Source: Archangium lipolyticum
GTDB lineage: Bacteria > Myxococcota > Myxococcia > Myxococcales > Myxococcaceae
Direction of reading: 5' to 3'
Assembly (NCBI RefSeq): GCF_024623785.1
Contig: NZ_JANKBZ010000002.1
Location: 771,823-835,822, forward strand
Length of the DNA stretch: 64,000 nt
Made by a program: the position numbers and the translations under genes. Of this stretch, positions 38,465-48,200 are shown piece after piece (positions within the stretch are counted from its first letter, which is position 1; each line of letters starts with the position of its first letter). The notes under the pieces are model-generated. The model was not told the origin of the DNA and ran no database searches. It saw only the letters and a list, made by a program, of their open reading frames with translations.

Positions 38465-39337
38465 ATGATCGTCGTGACCGGAGCGACAGGGCAACTCGGC
38501 CGTCTCATCGTGGAGAAACTCGTCAGCCGCGTCCCGGTGGACCAGATCGCCGTCAGTGTCCGAGACGTGCGGAAGGCCCAGGAACTGGCGGCACGCGGCA
38601 TCCGGGTGCGCGGAGGCGACTTCACGGATCCGAAGAGCCTCGCGCACGCCTTCGAGGGCGCGTCCCAGGTCCTGCTCGTCTCATCGAATGCGGCTGCGTA
38701 CGGTGGCGATCCCCTCGCCCAACATCGCTCCGCCATCGACGCCGCACGGTCCGCCGGCGTGCGGCGCATCGTCTACACGAGCCACATGGCCGCGAGCCGT
38801 TTATCGGCGTTTTCCCCGATGCTCGACCATGCGGCGACGGAGCAGATGCTGGGCGAGTCCGGTCTGGCGTGGACCGCGCTTCGCAACGGTTTCTACGCCG
38901 CGAGTGCGATGTTCCTGCTGGAGCGGAGCCTGCGGACGGGAGTCTTCGAGGCGCCCGCGGACGGAAAGGTCTCCTGGACCACGCACGCCGACCTCGCGGA
39001 GGCGGCAGCGGTGGTTCTGACGAACGAGGGCCGGTACGACGGGCCCATGCCGCCGCTCACGGCAGCGCAGGCGCTCGACTTCGGAGAGCTGTGCGACATC
39101 GCGTCGAGCGTCCTCGGACGTCCGATCCGTCGAAGCACCGTGTCGGAGGACGAGATGCGCGCGAAGCTGGTGGCGTCCGGCATGCCCGCGCCCGCGGTTG
39201 CCATATCGCTCGGCCTCTACCGCGCGAGCCACAACGGCGAGTTCGCGGCCGTCGATCCCACGCTGCAGAAGCTGCTCGGGCGTGCGCCGACGAGCATGCG
39301 CGAGGTGATTGCCGAGAAGATGGGTCGAACGGCTTAG
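38465..39337 (+). CDS. NmrA/SDR-type NAD(P)-binding oxidoreductase
   Basis: The product is 290 aa. A Rossmann motif VTGATGQLGRLIVEKL is at the N-terminus, with a conserved SSNAAAY-type region and VVYTSHM-like segment (RRIVYTSHMAAS). It belongs to the atypical SDR/NmrA or QOR2-like group, probably a quinone or redox-sensing reductase. It is regulated by the divergent TetR gene (operator at 38374-38419). Confidence 0.9.
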   Translation: MIVVTGATGQLGRLIVEKLVSRVPVDQIAVSVRDVRKAQELAARGIRVRGGDFTDPKSLAHAFEGASQVLLVSSNAAAYGGDPLAQHRSAIDAARSAGVRRIVYTSHMAASRLSAFSPMLDHAATEQMLGESGLAWTALRNGFYAASAMFLLERSLRTGVFEAPADGKVSWTTHADLAEAAAVVLTNEGRYDGPMPPLTAAQALDFGELCDIASSVLGRPIRRSTVSEDEMRAKLVASGMPAPAVAISLGLYRASHNGEFAAVDPTLQKLLGRAPTSMREVIAEKMGRTA

Positions 39338-39445
39338 CCCGGGGAGAGAAGGGCCGCGTGAGCAACCGATTGGGTCCCCCAAAACGATCCGCGCCTCCTC
39401 GTGAGGAGTGGGGTCGACTCGAGGCGGCGGGCAACCTCTCGCGGA

Positions 39446-39470
39446 GGCGGCGGGAATCGAACCCGCCGCC
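39446..39470. repeat. hairpin repeat with AATCGAA loop, copy 1
   Basis: Perfect 9-bp arms GGCGGCGGG and CCCGCCGCC enclose loop AATCGAA. A second copy with the same loop is at 43371-43398. The arms plus loop look like a tRNA T-arm on the minus strand, but no tRNA folds around it. Interspersed non-coding hairpin is the safer reading. Confidence 0.6.
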
Positions 39471-39572
39471 TGGCACTCCCAGAGCGGGGCTGGCGGAGTT
39501 TCGTGGGAGCCTGGCAGTAGCGTGTGCCCTGGCGCGGTGTGACTGGGGAGGGGCAGGGGGGAGGGCGGGTGG

Positions 39573-39653
39573 GAGTACCGGCGGAAGCGGCCGGAGCGGA
39601 CGGTGTTGTATGCGGCGGTGCGGGACAACCTCGCCACGCTGTTGGCGGACTGA
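39573..39653 (+). pseudogene. IS91-like transposase N-terminal remnant
   Basis: About 26 codons, EYRRKRPERTVLYAAVRDNL then ATLLAD, end in TGA. The pattern (R-PE-T-LY--V--HL-TLLA) resembles the N-terminal zinc region of IS91/ISCR transposases. It is a short stump, so identity is moderate. Confidence 0.4.
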
Positions 39654-39873
39654 GCCCATCCAGCCCGGGTGGACGGACCCGCGTATCGCTCACCTGGGAG
39701 TATGTGTCAGGACGCCGTGGACTGCTCCCTGGGAGCGCACGGAGGGTCCCCATCCCTGGCCGGCGAGGAGCGGGCCCGGGCTTCTGCTCCGTGGCGCGAG
39801 TCCTTCACCGCGAAGGGTCTCTTGCCGCTATAGTCCCCGCCCTGTTTCGCGACTCAGGGAGGGGCATCGAAAT

Positions 39874-40527
39874 ATGAAGCGATGGGCTGGGTATCTTGTT
39901 CTGGGCGTGCTGCTGGTCGGAGTGGGGGTCCCCGTTGACGCGCTTGCGCAGGCGAAGCCGGCCAAGACCAAGGCAAGCGCGACCAACGCGGAGAGCGAGG
40001 AGCAGGGGGCGTCTGAGGGGGGGCGCACCTCCGCCTTCAAGCAACCCGGCGGGCTCCTCGACAGGGGGGAACCCCACGAGCGGAAGCAGATGCTGTCCTT
40101 CTACGGCATCCTCCCCTGGGGGTATGGGTTCGGCGCTGGAGCCGCGGTCCGCTACGGCATTCCCATCGTCAAGGAGGGGTTCATCCGGCCGCTGAATGAC
40201 TCGATCGAAATCGAGTTCGGCGGTGACTTCTGGTACGCCAACTACGGCCTGCTGTCGGGCTTCGACTATGGCTACCTGGGGCTGCTCATTCCCGTGGAGG
40301 GCCAGTGGTCCTTCCACATCACGCCCAAGTTCACCGCCTTCGCCAAACTGGGCCTGGGCTGGAGATTCAACTTCTGGACCGATTCGTCGGTCCCGAGCAG
40401 TCTCGGGTATGGCGGCTTCTGGTGGAACACCGCCTGGGGCGTGAACTACAAGCTCGGGGAGAGCCTGTGGGTGCGCGGAGAAGTGGGTATCACGGGTCTC
40501 AAGGCGGGTGTGGGCCTGACCTTCTGA
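39874..40527 (+). CDS. outer-membrane beta-barrel-type protein
   Basis: The product is 217 aa. A signal peptide (about 1-27, ending in ALAQA) and a charged linker precede alternating aromatic-rich strands (DSIEIEFGGDFWYANYGLL, FTAFAKLGLGWRFNFW), ending ...GVGLTF, a typical barrel C-terminus with a final Phe. AGGGAGGGG lies upstream. Function unknown. Confidence 0.82.
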   Translation: MKRWAGYLVLGVLLVGVGVPVDALAQAKPAKTKASATNAESEEQGASEGGRTSAFKQPGGLLDRGEPHERKQMLSFYGILPWGYGFGAGAAVRYGIPIVKEGFIRPLNDSIEIEFGGDFWYANYGLLSGFDYGYLGLLIPVEGQWSFHITPKFTAFAKLGLGWRFNFWTDSSVPSSLGYGGFWWNTAWGVNYKLGESLWVRGEVGITGLKAGVGLTF

Positions 40528-40528
40528 T

Positions 40529-40640
40529 TCACGAGGGAGCAGCAATCCCCGCCGCCGCGAAGAAGCGCGCGAGATCCTCGGGAACGGGAGCCACGAACCG
40601 CACTGGCTTCCCCGTTCCCGGGTGTCCCAGCCCAGCGACA
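40529..40640 (-). pseudogene. RluA-type pseudouridine synthase C-terminal fragment
   Basis: The minus strand downstream of leuS reads GHPGTGKPVRFVAPVPEDLA then RFFAAAGIAAPS before TGA at 40529. This matches the end of RluA-family proteins (HP-TG-PL-F-APLPEDL). No start or catalytic domain is present. It is a short call based on one motif. Confidence 0.4.
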
Positions 40641-40691
40641 CCGGGTTGGCGGCTTCCACCGCCCCCCTCCCGCGCGTGCGGCTCGCGGCGC

Positions 40692-43178
40692 TCAGCCCAC
40701 CACGAGGTTGATGATGCGGCCGGGCACGTAGACGAACTTCTTCTCCGTCTTGCCCTGCGTGTGGGCCAGCACGTTCGGGTCGTTGGCGATGGCGGCGCGC
40801 ACGTCCGCCTCGGTGGCGTCCCGCCGCAGCTTCACCTTGCTGCGCAGCTTGCCGTTCACCTGCACGCCCATCTCGACGACGTCGTCCACCGTGAGGGCCG
40901 CGTCGTAGGAGGGCCACGGCTCGTAGGCCAGGCTCTTCGTCCCGCCCAGCCGCTCCCACAGCTCCTCGGCCAGGTGTGGCGCGAAGGGCGAGAGCAGCAG
41001 CGCGAACGTCTTCGCCGCCTCGAGCGGCACGCGGGGAATGTCCGCCAGCCGGTTGGTGAGGATCATCAGCGCGCTCACCGCGGTGTTGAGCCGCAGCGCC
41101 TCGATGTCCTCGCCCACCTTCTTCACCGTCTTGTGCAGCAGGCGCAGCGTCTCCTCGTCGAGCGTGGCCTCCGCCGCCCCTGGCTCCTCCTTCACGAACG
41201 CCAGCGTGTTCCAGGCGCGCTCCAGGAAGCGCCGCACGCCGGTGACCCCCTGGGTCTGCCAGGGCTTCACCGCCTCGAGCGGGCCCATGAACATCTCGTA
41301 CACCCGCAGCGCGTCCGCGCCGTGCTTCTGGACGACCTCGTCCGGGTTGACGACGTTGCCGCGCGACTTGGACATCTTCTCGTTGTTCTCCCCGAGAATC
41401 ATGCCCTGGTGCACGAGCTTCCCGAACGGCTCGGGGTGCGAGACGACGCCGCAGTCGAAGAGCACCTTGTGCCAGAAGCGCGCGTACAGCAGGTGCAACA
41501 CGGCGTGCTCGGAGCCGCCGACGTACAGGTCCACCGGCATCCACGCGTCATAGGCCTCCTTGGAGAAGGCCTCCCGCGTGTTGTGCGGGTCGAGGAAGCG
41601 CAGGTAGTACCAGCACGAGCCCGCCCACTGGGGCATGGTGTTCGTCTCGCGCGCGTACCACTTGCCGTCCTTCTGGAAGAAGCGCCAGTCGAGCGCGCGC
41701 GACAGTGGGCCCGCGGGGTCGTCCGAGGGCTTGAAGTCCTCCAGCTCGGGCAGGCGCACGGGCAGCTCGCTCTCGGCCACGGGGATGGGCTGGTCGTAGC
41801 GCACCGTGTGCGGGTGTTTGCGTGGATCCGTCGAGCCCGCGGGCAGCTCCACCGGGAAGTAGACGGGAATGGGCTCGCCCCAGTAGCGCTGGCGCGAGAA
41901 GACCCAGTCGCGCAGGCGGTACTGCACCCGGCGCGTCCCCAGCCCCTTCTGCTCCAGGTGGGCGATCATCGCCGCCTTCGCCTCGGACGTGCGCTGGCCG
42001 TCGAGGAACCCCGAGCGCACCGCCACGCCCTCCGCGGTGACGGCCTCGGTCCAGCCGGCGGTGTCGTGGAGCTGCCCGTCCGGCGAGACGACCTCCACCA
42101 CCGGCAGCCCGAAGGCCCGGGCGAACTCGAAGTCGCGCTCGTCGTGCGCCGGCACGCTCATGATGGCGCCCGTGCCGTAGGAGCCCAGCACGAAGTCCGC
42201 CACCCAGATGGGCAGCCGCGCCCCGGTAATCGGATGCAGCGCGTAGGCGCCGGTGAACTCGCCCGTCTTCGTCTTGGTGAGCGCCGTCCGGTCCATGTCG
42301 CTCTTGCTGACCACGGAGGCCCGGTAGGCGAGCACCTTCTGCCGGTGCTCCGGGGTGGTGAGCGACTCGAGCAGCGGGTGCTCGGGCGCGATGACCATGT
42401 ACGTGGCCCCGAAGAGGGTGTCCGGGCGCGTGGTGAAGATGCGCAGCTTCTCGCTCCGGCCCTCCAGGGCGAAGTCCACCTCGGCACCCTCGCTGCGGCC
42501 GATCCAGTGGACCTGCTTCTCCTTCGTCTCCGGCCAGTCGAGCCCCTCGAGCTCCTGCTCCAGCCGGTCCGCGTACGCGGTGATGCGCAGCGTCCACTGG
42601 CGCAGCGGCAGGCGCACCACCGGGTGGCCTCCGCGCTCGCTCTTGCCGTCGATGACCTCCTCGTTGGCCAGCACCGTGCCCAGCGCCGGGCACCAGTTCA
42701 CCGGCAGCTCGGCCTGGTAGGCGAGCCCGCGCTCGAAGAGCTTGAGGAAGATCCACTGCGTCCAGCGGACGTAGGCCTCGTCCGTCGTGGCCAGCTCGCG
42801 CGACCAGTCATACGAGAAACCCAGCGACTTGAGCTGCCGCTTGAAGGTGGCGATGTTCTTCGCCGTCGTCTGCGCGGGGTGGGTGCCCGTCTCGATGGCG
42901 TGCTGCTCGGCCGGGAGTCCGAACGAGTCCCAGCCCATGGGGTGGAGCACGTCCACGCCGCGCATGCGCTTGTAGCGCGCCACGATGTCCGTGGCCGTGT
43001 AGCCCTCCGGGTGGCCCACGTGGAGCCCCGAGCCGGACGGGTAGGGGAACATGTCGAGGATGTACGCCTTGGGGCGGCCCGGATGGCGCCGGGCCTCGAA
43101 GGTCTTCTCCTGCTCCCAACGGGTCTGCCACTTGGGCTCGATGGCCGAGGGATCGTACTTGGGACGCTCGGTGGACAT
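40692..43178 (-). CDS. leuS: leucyl-tRNA synthetase
   Basis: The product is 828 aa. The HIGH-type motif is [16 protein letters not shown] (near 45), the editing domain CP1 holds [14 protein letters not shown], and the KMSKS loop is [12 protein letters not shown] (near 590). The C-terminal domain ends [19 protein letters not shown] 43178 ([18 protein letters not shown]) is chosen over an upstream frame start at 43655. It charges tRNA-Leu; single housekeeping gene. Confidence 0.98.
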   Translation of the reverse strand: MSTERPKYDPSAIEPKWQTRWEQEKTFEARRHPGRPKAYILDMFPYPSGSGLHVGHPEGYTATDIVARYKRMRGVDVLHPMGWDSFGLPAEQHAIETGTHPAQTTAKNIATFKRQLKSLGFSYDWSRELATTDEAYVRWTQWIFLKLFERGLAYQAELPVNWCPALGTVLANEEVIDGKSERGGHPVVRLPLRQWTLRITAYADRLEQELEGLDWPETKEKQVHWIGRSEGAEVDFALEGRSEKLRIFTTRPDTLFGATYMVIAPEHPLLESLTTPEHRQKVLAYRASVVSKSDMDRTALTKTKTGEFTGAYALHPITGARLPIWVADFVLGSYGTGAIMSVPAHDERDFEFARAFGLPVVEVVSPDGQLHDTAGWTEAVTAEGVAVRSGFLDGQRTSEAKAAMIAHLEQKGLGTRRVQYRLRDWVFSRQRYWGEPIPVYFPVELPAGSTDPRKHPHTVRYDQPIPVAESELPVRLPELEDFKPSDDPAGPLSRALDWRFFQKDGKWYARETNTMPQWAGSCWYYLRFLDPHNTREAFSKEAYDAWMPVDLYVGGSEHAVLHLLYARFWHKVLFDCGVVSHPEPFGKLVHQGMILGENNEKMSKSRGNVVNPDEVVQKHGADALRVYEMFMGPLEAVKPWQTQGVTGVRRFLERAWNTLAFVKEEPGAAEATLDEETLRLLHKTVKKVGEDIEALRLNTAVSALMILTNRLADIPRVPLEAAKTFALLLSPFAPHLAEELWERLGGTKSLAYEPWPSYDAALTVDDVVEMGVQVNGKLRSKVKLRRDATEADVRAAIANDPNVLAHTQGKTEKKFVYVPGRIINLVVG

Positions 43179-43370
43179 GGCCGCCGTGTGTAGCACGCGC
43201 CCCGCGGCCGCGGTGGCTCCACCCTGTCCTCCGGGCGCTGGAGCGGGCCGGGGATTCTTGAAAATTGGGATTAGTCTTTCATCCCATGAAGACCCTTCGC
43301 GGTGTCGACCTCGAACTCGAGCGCCGGGTGGCTGCCGATCTCGCCATCCTGGGGCGGAGCGCACAACCTT

Positions 43371-43398
43371 GGCGGCGGCGGGAATCGAAGCCGCCGCC
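43371..43398. repeat. hairpin repeat with AATCGAA loop, copy 2
   Basis: Arms GGCGGCGG and CCGCCGCC (8 bp) flank GAATCGAAG. It has the same core as the copy at 39446. It lies 7 bp before the ATG at 43405, and is read as the last codons of a short frame at 43286-43408 ([20 protein letters not shown]...) that ends with an ATGA overlap at the next start. The short frame is not called as a gene. Confidence 0.55.
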
Positions 43399-43404
43399 CT
43401 TGGC

Positions 43405-44652
43405 ATGACTCGCATCACGGACGGCGGAAGCAGGAGAGCCGAGGTCTCGCACAAGGATTCCGAGCCGAAGGTGTCCTCCACGAAGGACGCGGAGCGCTCC
43501 GAGAAATCCGAGGGGAAGAAGAAGGACGAGACCCCTTCCTGGAAATCCACGGGCCACGGTGCCGAGAGCCGCTTCGAGGCACGGACGGAGCGGCCACGCC
43601 TTGACCTGAGCGGGACCCGCAGTGCGCCCCGTTCCAATGAGGCGCGGCCCAACACCTACCAGGCGAAGTCGGGCCCGCCGCCCGCGCCCACGCCGGGCCC
43701 CACCCCGCAGCCTCCGCCCACAGGCACTCCCACCCCGCCGAGCAACGGCTCGCCGCCGCCCACCCGCACGCCCACCCAGCCCCAGCCCACCCCGCAGCCT
43801 ATGCCCGGGCCCACGCCCGTTCGCCTCCACGGCGGCCGAGGCCTTCGCCAAGGGGGACGGAGTCGAGGGCGTGAAGGACACGGCCAGCGCGCTGGCGGCC
43901 TTCGGGAGCACCCCCTACGGCGCGAAGATCCTCGCGCAGGCCGCGGGCACGGCGGCCTCCACGGTGGGACTGGAGCTGAGCGAGAAGGCCCTGTCGAAGG
44001 TGGGGCCGGTGATGGGCATCCTCGCCGGTGGCATCTCGCTCGTGCAGAACGTCTCCAAGTTCGACTGGAGCCTCTCGTCGACCATGAGCATCGCGGGAGA
44101 CGTGACGGCCATCGTGGCGGGCGGGGCCGCGGTGTTCGCCTCCACGGGCGGTCTGGCGGCGGCGCTGGGCGCGGGCTCGCTGGTGCTGACGCTCGGGGCG
44201 GAAGTGGTCAAGGGGCTGGAGCGCAACTGGAAGGACTCGGAGCAGATGCAGCAGCTGCTCATGAAGTGCTTCGGCGAGGAGGTGGGCGGAATCATCTTCC
44301 ACGCCCGCGAGGACGCGCTCCAGGCGCTGGACCAGACGAAGCTGGACCGCGACTCCGCGATGAAGCTCGCCCAGCAGGATCCGGCGTTGATGCGGATGCT
44401 CCTGTGCTCGCCCGATGGGGCCCGCTACATCCACCAGCTCGACGGCGTCCGGAAGATGTACGGCCTGCCCCCCGAGCGGTTCGGCGACATCCTCTCCTCC
44501 CTGGACAAGGGGCTCGCCGCGGACTCCACGGGTGACCTCGAGGCCATGCATGACCTGATCGGCCCGGCCTTCGATGGGGTGCGCACGCGCCGGATTCAGA
44601 CCAGGCCGCCGCCTATCGCAACCTGCTGCGCTCGCTCGGCGAGACGCCGTGA
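43405..44652 (+). pseudogene. Pro-rich protein with two compensating frame breaks
   Basis: Three frame segments join into one protein of about 415 aa. Residues 1-137 (charged and Lys/Ser-rich, then PTPGPTPQPPPTGTPTPP-type linker) are in one frame. A middle segment of about 255 residues follows in the +1 frame (AAEAFAKGDGVEGVKDTASA, VGPVMGILAGGISLVQNVS, GGLAAALGAGSLVLTLGAE). The last 23 residues (AHAPDSDQAAAYRNLLRSLG) are back in the first frame. Breaks are near 43815 and 44575-44585. All three have strong coding character, so sequencing indels, a recent double mutation or frameshifting are possible. The middle part is hydrophobic and Gly/Ala-rich with a hydrophobic helical segment. No family is recognised. 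Confidence 0.55.
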
Positions 44653-44664
44653 GCCCCCCCCGCC

Positions 44665-46089
44665 TCAGGCCTTGAAGGTCATCAGCGGGCTCATCCGCGC
44701 CACCTCCCGGACGATGCCGGCCTCCACCTGCGAGGCCACCACCGGGCCGATGGGCTTGTAGGCCGCCGGAGCCTCCTCGATGCGGCGCTCGGCCCGCAGG
44801 GTGATGCAGTCCACCCCCGTCAGGCCCAGCGCCTCCTCCCGGTGATCCGCTCCGCCCCGCGCCATGGAGAAGCGCGAGCGCGCCCGCCCGGCCCCGTGCG
44901 ACGCCGAGGCCAGCGCCCGCTCGTTGCCCAGCCCCACCATCAGATAGGACGCCGCCCCCATGGAGCCGGGGATGATGACCGGCTGCTCCGCCTCCGCCGG
45001 GCATGCCCCCTTGCGAGCCAGCCACCCACCCTCCCAGGGCAGGGTGATGTTGTGCGGCACGTCGTAGACGAGCGGCGCCTCCACGTCCCCGAACAGCTCC
45101 CGCAGGGTGAGCCGCAACAGCTCCGCCAGCAGCAGCCGGTTGAGGAAGGCGTAGTTGGCCGCCGTGGCCTCGGCCCGGAGGTACTCGCGCACCTGCTCCG
45201 GGTCCGCCAGCGGAAGAATCCCGCTCTCCGGAAAGGGCGCCCCCACCGGCCACGCCGCCCTCGCGCGCTCCTGCCACGTGAGCCCCACGTGCCTGCCCAT
45301 GTCCCGCGAGCCGGAGTGCACCATGAACGCGAGCTGTCCCTCGCGCACACCCCACTCCCACGCCCGGGCGCGGTCCACCACCGCTTCCACCCGCTGCACC
45401 TCGACGAAGTGGTTGCCCCCTCCGATGGTGGCCAGGCCGGGGTCGCGCACCACGCCCTCCCGGCGCAGCCCCGTGGGCGCCCAGGCCGGGTCTCCCTCGA
45501 GCGCTCCACCCAGGTACACCCGCGTGGACTCCCGGTCGAGCTGCCCCAGGTCCGCCTTCGTCACCATGCCCAGCGGCTGCTCCTGTGTCTCCAGGAGCCA
45601 GCCGGGCAGGCCGTCGCGCAGGAGCGCCTCCACCGCGCGCGAGCCCAGCGCCACGTCCCGCGTGCCGAAGAAGTAGTGGCCCTTCATCCGCTCGACGAAG
45701 GCATCGCGGCGGGCGAGGAAGGCCTCCACGGGAATGTCCGCGACGTGCAGGCGCATGCCGCAGTTGATATCGGTGCCCACCGCGCCGGGCACCACCAGTC
45801 CCTCCGTGTGCACCACCGAGCCGATGGCCACCCCGGAGTCTCCCGGGTGGAAGTCCGGCGTGGCGCGCACGCGCTTCACGGTGCCGCCGCCCGGGTGCTT
45901 CAGCGCGGCGAGCGCGGCGAGCTGCTGGAAGGCCTTGCCCTCCACGGGCAGGTCGGGTGGGAGGAGCACCTCGGCGGGAGGCGCGTTCGTGTCGCCCTGG
46001 AGGCGCACGGTGTAGACACGACCGTCGTACGTCACATCGAGCCCCTCACGGGCGAGTGCCCGCAGGAGCCGGTTCGATTTCGGCTGCAT
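44665..46089 (-). CDS. RtcB-family RNA ligase
   Basis: The product is 474 aa. The metal-site residues appear in GTDINCGMRLHV, and GGGNHFVEVQ and VHSGSRDMGRH follow; the guanylated His segment is ALASASHGAGRARSRF. RtcB joins 2',3'-cyclic phosphate to 5'-OH RNA ends. It is likely rtcB, but no RtcA or RtcR is adjacent, and the upstream gap holds no sigma-54 element that I could find. It could belong to a divergent RtcB subgroup. Confidence 0.88.
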   Translation of the reverse strand: MQPKSNRLLRALAREGLDVTYDGRVYTVRLQGDTNAPPAEVLLPPDLPVEGKAFQQLAALAALKHPGGGTVKRVRATPDFHPGDSGVAIGSVVHTEGLVVPGAVGTDINCGMRLHVADIPVEAFLARRDAFVERMKGHYFFGTRDVALGSRAVEALLRDGLPGWLLETQEQPLGMVTKADLGQLDRESTRVYLGGALEGDPAWAPTGLRREGVVRDPGLATIGGGNHFVEVQRVEAVVDRARAWEWGVREGQLAFMVHSGSRDMGRHVGLTWQERARAAWPVGAPFPESGILPLADPEQVREYLRAEATAANYAFLNRLLLAELLRLTLRELFGDVEAPLVYDVPHNITLPWEGGWLARKGACPAEAEQPVIIPGSMGAASYLMVGLGNERALASASHGAGRARSRFSMARGGADHREEALGLTGVDCITLRAERRIEEAPAAYKPIGPVVASQVEAGIVREVARMSPLMTFKA

Positions 46090-46290
46090 GACCTTCTCGG
46101 AATCTGGCCCGCGCCCGGAGGGGCACGGGGGACCTGGACGAATGGATTCGAGACCTCGGGTCAGCAGCCGCGGTCGTGGACGCCGGAGCGTCCGCTACTT
46201 CCAGGGACGCAGCGGCCCCTCCGTGCCTGACGGTGGATCAGGAAGGCGCGTGCTCCCGGGCGCGCTCAGAGCGACGGACCCGTGTCTGGG

Positions 46291-46716
46291 TCATGGACGG
46301 GGTGGGCCATCCTCCTCGAGCAGTGCCGCGAGGAACAGCTCGTAGGTCAGCTCGGCGACTGGCCGCTTCTCGCGGCGGGCCTGGATGCGCAGCGCCTTCG
46401 GCAGCGAGCACGGTTTGCCGCCCTCGCCATCGCGCATCCGCACATAACCCCGCTCGGAGAATCCGAGCACCTGCCACCCACGCTCGCGGAGCGCCTGGCT
46501 GAGGTCGTCGGTGAGCTGGTGGTGAACGGCCTTGGCCATCGGCAGCAGGCCGAAGATCCCGCTCGACCAGCCGCCCTCTTCCTCATGCCAGCCCCGCGCG
46601 CGCAGGTAGTTGGCCTTGCGGGCGAGCGAGAGTCCTCCGACGTGGCGCTCGAGCTTCACGGGGTGGGGCGGGTCAGGGGGCTGTCGGAGCTCTGACGTGG
46701 GCGCGTCATGCCGCAC
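46291..46716 (-). CDS. hypothetical protein
   Basis: The product is up to 141 aa; start GTG 46716 or GTG 46659, neither with a clear ribosome site. The core KLERHVGGLSLARKANYLRA, WSSGIFGLLPMAKAVHHQL, LGFSERGYVRM is well coding. It is probably translated together with the lipoprotein upstream, whose stop overlaps by 11 bp if GTG 46716 is right. No family recognised. Confidence 0.6.
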   Translation of the reverse strand: MRHDAPTSELRQPPDPPHPVKLERHVGGLSLARKANYLRARGWHEEEGGWSSGIFGLLPMAKAVHHQLTDDLSQALRERGWQVLGFSERGYVRMRDGEGGKPCSLPKALRIQARREKRPVAELTYELFLAALLEEDGPPRP

Positions 46717-47056
46717 ACACCCGGACTGATTCGGCCACGCAGTCGTTCGTGTTCCTGCAACTGCCGCAGCGCAGCTTCACGCCGTTGTGCTTGTAGTAGC
46801 AGCGGATGGGCTCGTGGCGGGCGTCGCGAACCTCGCAGAATGCGATCTGCCCGGTGTAGCAGAGCGGCTCTCCCACCGGCTCGCCGCAGCACCCCTCGCC
46901 ATCGAAGTAGGGCCGCAGCTCCGTGGTGCATTCCATCTGGGTGGGCTCCCCCGTTCCGTCGTCTCCACCGAAGTCCAGGCCGGTGCACGCCGTCAGCGTG
47001 AGCGCCACGAGCCAGAGCCACCGGGTGGGAGCCCATCGTCGATTGAAAGGAGCCAT
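46706..47056 (-). CDS. Cys-rich small lipoprotein
   Basis: The product is 116 aa with a lipoprotein signal (lipobox LTAC near 24). The mature part has about ten Cys (DGEGCCGEP, LCYTG, FCEV, RCYYK, LRCGSCRNTNDC), so it is disulphide-rich and probably surface-exposed. ATG 47056 is the first in a sensible frame. Divergent from the SPFH operon. Function unknown. Confidence 0.8.
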   Translation of the reverse strand: MAPFNRRWAPTRWLWLVALTLTACTGLDFGGDDGTGEPTQMECTTELRPYFDGEGCCGEPVGEPLCYTGQIAFCEVRDARHEPIRCYYKHNGVKLRCGSCRNTNDCVAESVRVCAA

Positions 47057-47168
47057 GGGCACGGATTGTCGGAGAGGGGAGGTTGAAGAGGCAAGCTGGG
47101 ACATTCGGGCTTGGCAATGCACGACGGATGATGTCCGCTCGTTCGCGACACCTTCCGAGGAGTGGCCG

Positions 47169-48200
47169 ATGGAATTGCTGCAAGCGCTGGGGCTCGAGCT
47201 CGCGGGTCTGGGCACGGGTATCGTCTTTGGAGCCGTGGGCTGGTTCGTGATGCGCTGCGTGCTCACCGGCTTCTTCACCGTGGACCAGAGCGAGCGCGCG
47301 GTGAAGGTGCGCTTCGGACGCGCGGTGAGGCTCGCCGGGGAGCCCACGACGAAGCGGGGTCCCGTCAGCGAGGGCCTGGCTCGCGCGGATGAGGACCGCT
47401 ACGTCTATCCCCAGCTCGAGGTCATCCAGCCGGGCGGCCCCTACTTCAAATGGCCCTGGGAGCGGGTGGTCAAGGTGTCGGTGTCCACCCAGACGCTCAG
47501 CATGGCCCATGACCCCGAGTCCCCGAGCGCCAACCAGAGTGGCACGGTGCTCGAGGCGGTCACCAAGGACCAGCTCAACACCGGCCTCACCGGGCAGCTG
47601 CGCTACCGTGTCTCCGAGCAGAACCTCTATGCCTATCTCTTCGCGGTGAAGAACCCCATCGCGCACGTGATGGGCTACTTCATCTCCATCCTGCGCGAGC
47701 GCATCGCCAGCTTCGAGGCACCACCTCCGCACCTGGCCGAGGAGGGCACCCTGCAGGCCGTCGAGGCGACGGCCGTCTCCGGTGTCTCCATCAACGACCT
47801 GCGCAAGAACCTGCGCGATCTCAACGAGCACATGGACCGGGAGTGCCGCGGCAGCCTGTCGCGCTACGGCATCGTCCTGGATGCCTCGCTCATCACCGGC
47901 ATCGATCCCCCGGCGGAGGTGGAGTCGGCGCTCGCGGCCATCAACACCGCGCACAACCACGTCTCCTCGGACATCAGCCTCGCGCAGGCGGCGGCGGACC
48001 AGAAGATCGTCCAGTCCCGCCGGGCCGTGGAGATCGAAACCTTGAAGGCCCAGGCCGAGGTGGAGCCCTTGACCGCCCTGGCCGCGCAGCTCTCGATGCT
48101 CCACCAGAGCGGACCCGGCGCGTTGGAGGCCTACCTGCGCAACACCCGCCTCGGCCTCTTCTCCAAGGCGAGCCAGGTCGTGCTGGGGGTGAAGTCATGA
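47169..48200 (+). CDS. SPFH/Band 7 membrane protein, HflK-like
   Basis: The product is 343 aa. TM about 14-36 is followed by the SPFH domain (FFTVDQSERAVKVRFG, WERVVKVSVSTQTL, TGQLRYRVSEQNLYA) and a C-terminal coiled coil with RRAVEIETLKAQAEVEPLTA. GAGGAG precedes ATG 47169. It overlaps the next SPFH gene by 4 bp (ATGA). A coupled SPFH pair recalls HflK/HflC, but no ftsH is nearby; it is more likely a separate membrane-microdomain complex. Confidence 0.9.
   Translation: MELLQALGLELAGLGTGIVFGAVGWFVMRCVLTGFFTVDQSERAVKVRFGRAVRLAGEPTTKRGPVSEGLARADEDRYVYPQLEVIQPGGPYFKWPWERVVKVSVSTQTLSMAHDPESPSANQSGTVLEAVTKDQLNTGLTGQLRYRVSEQNLYAYLFAVKNPIAHVMGYFISILRERIASFEAPPPHLAEEGTLQAVEATAVSGVSINDLRKNLRDLNEHMDRECRGSLSRYGIVLDASLITGIDPPAEVESALAAINTAHNHVSSDISLAQAAADQKIVQSRRAVEIETLKAQAEVEPLTALAAQLSMLHQSGPGALEAYLRNTRLGLFSKASQVVLGVKS

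Noticed and set aside
39446..39470. tRNA gene on the minus strand
   Set aside because: The T-arm-like sequence is perfect, but no 7-bp acceptor stem or D and anticodon arms can be built at the right spacing.
43286..43408. 41-codon gene upstream of the frame-disrupted gene
   Set aside because: The start looks coding, but the C-terminal third is the hairpin repeat and there is no ribosome site.
46088..46345. 85-codon plus-strand frame
   Set aside because: Low-quality composition, antisense to the promoter region of the RtcB gene, no homology pattern.
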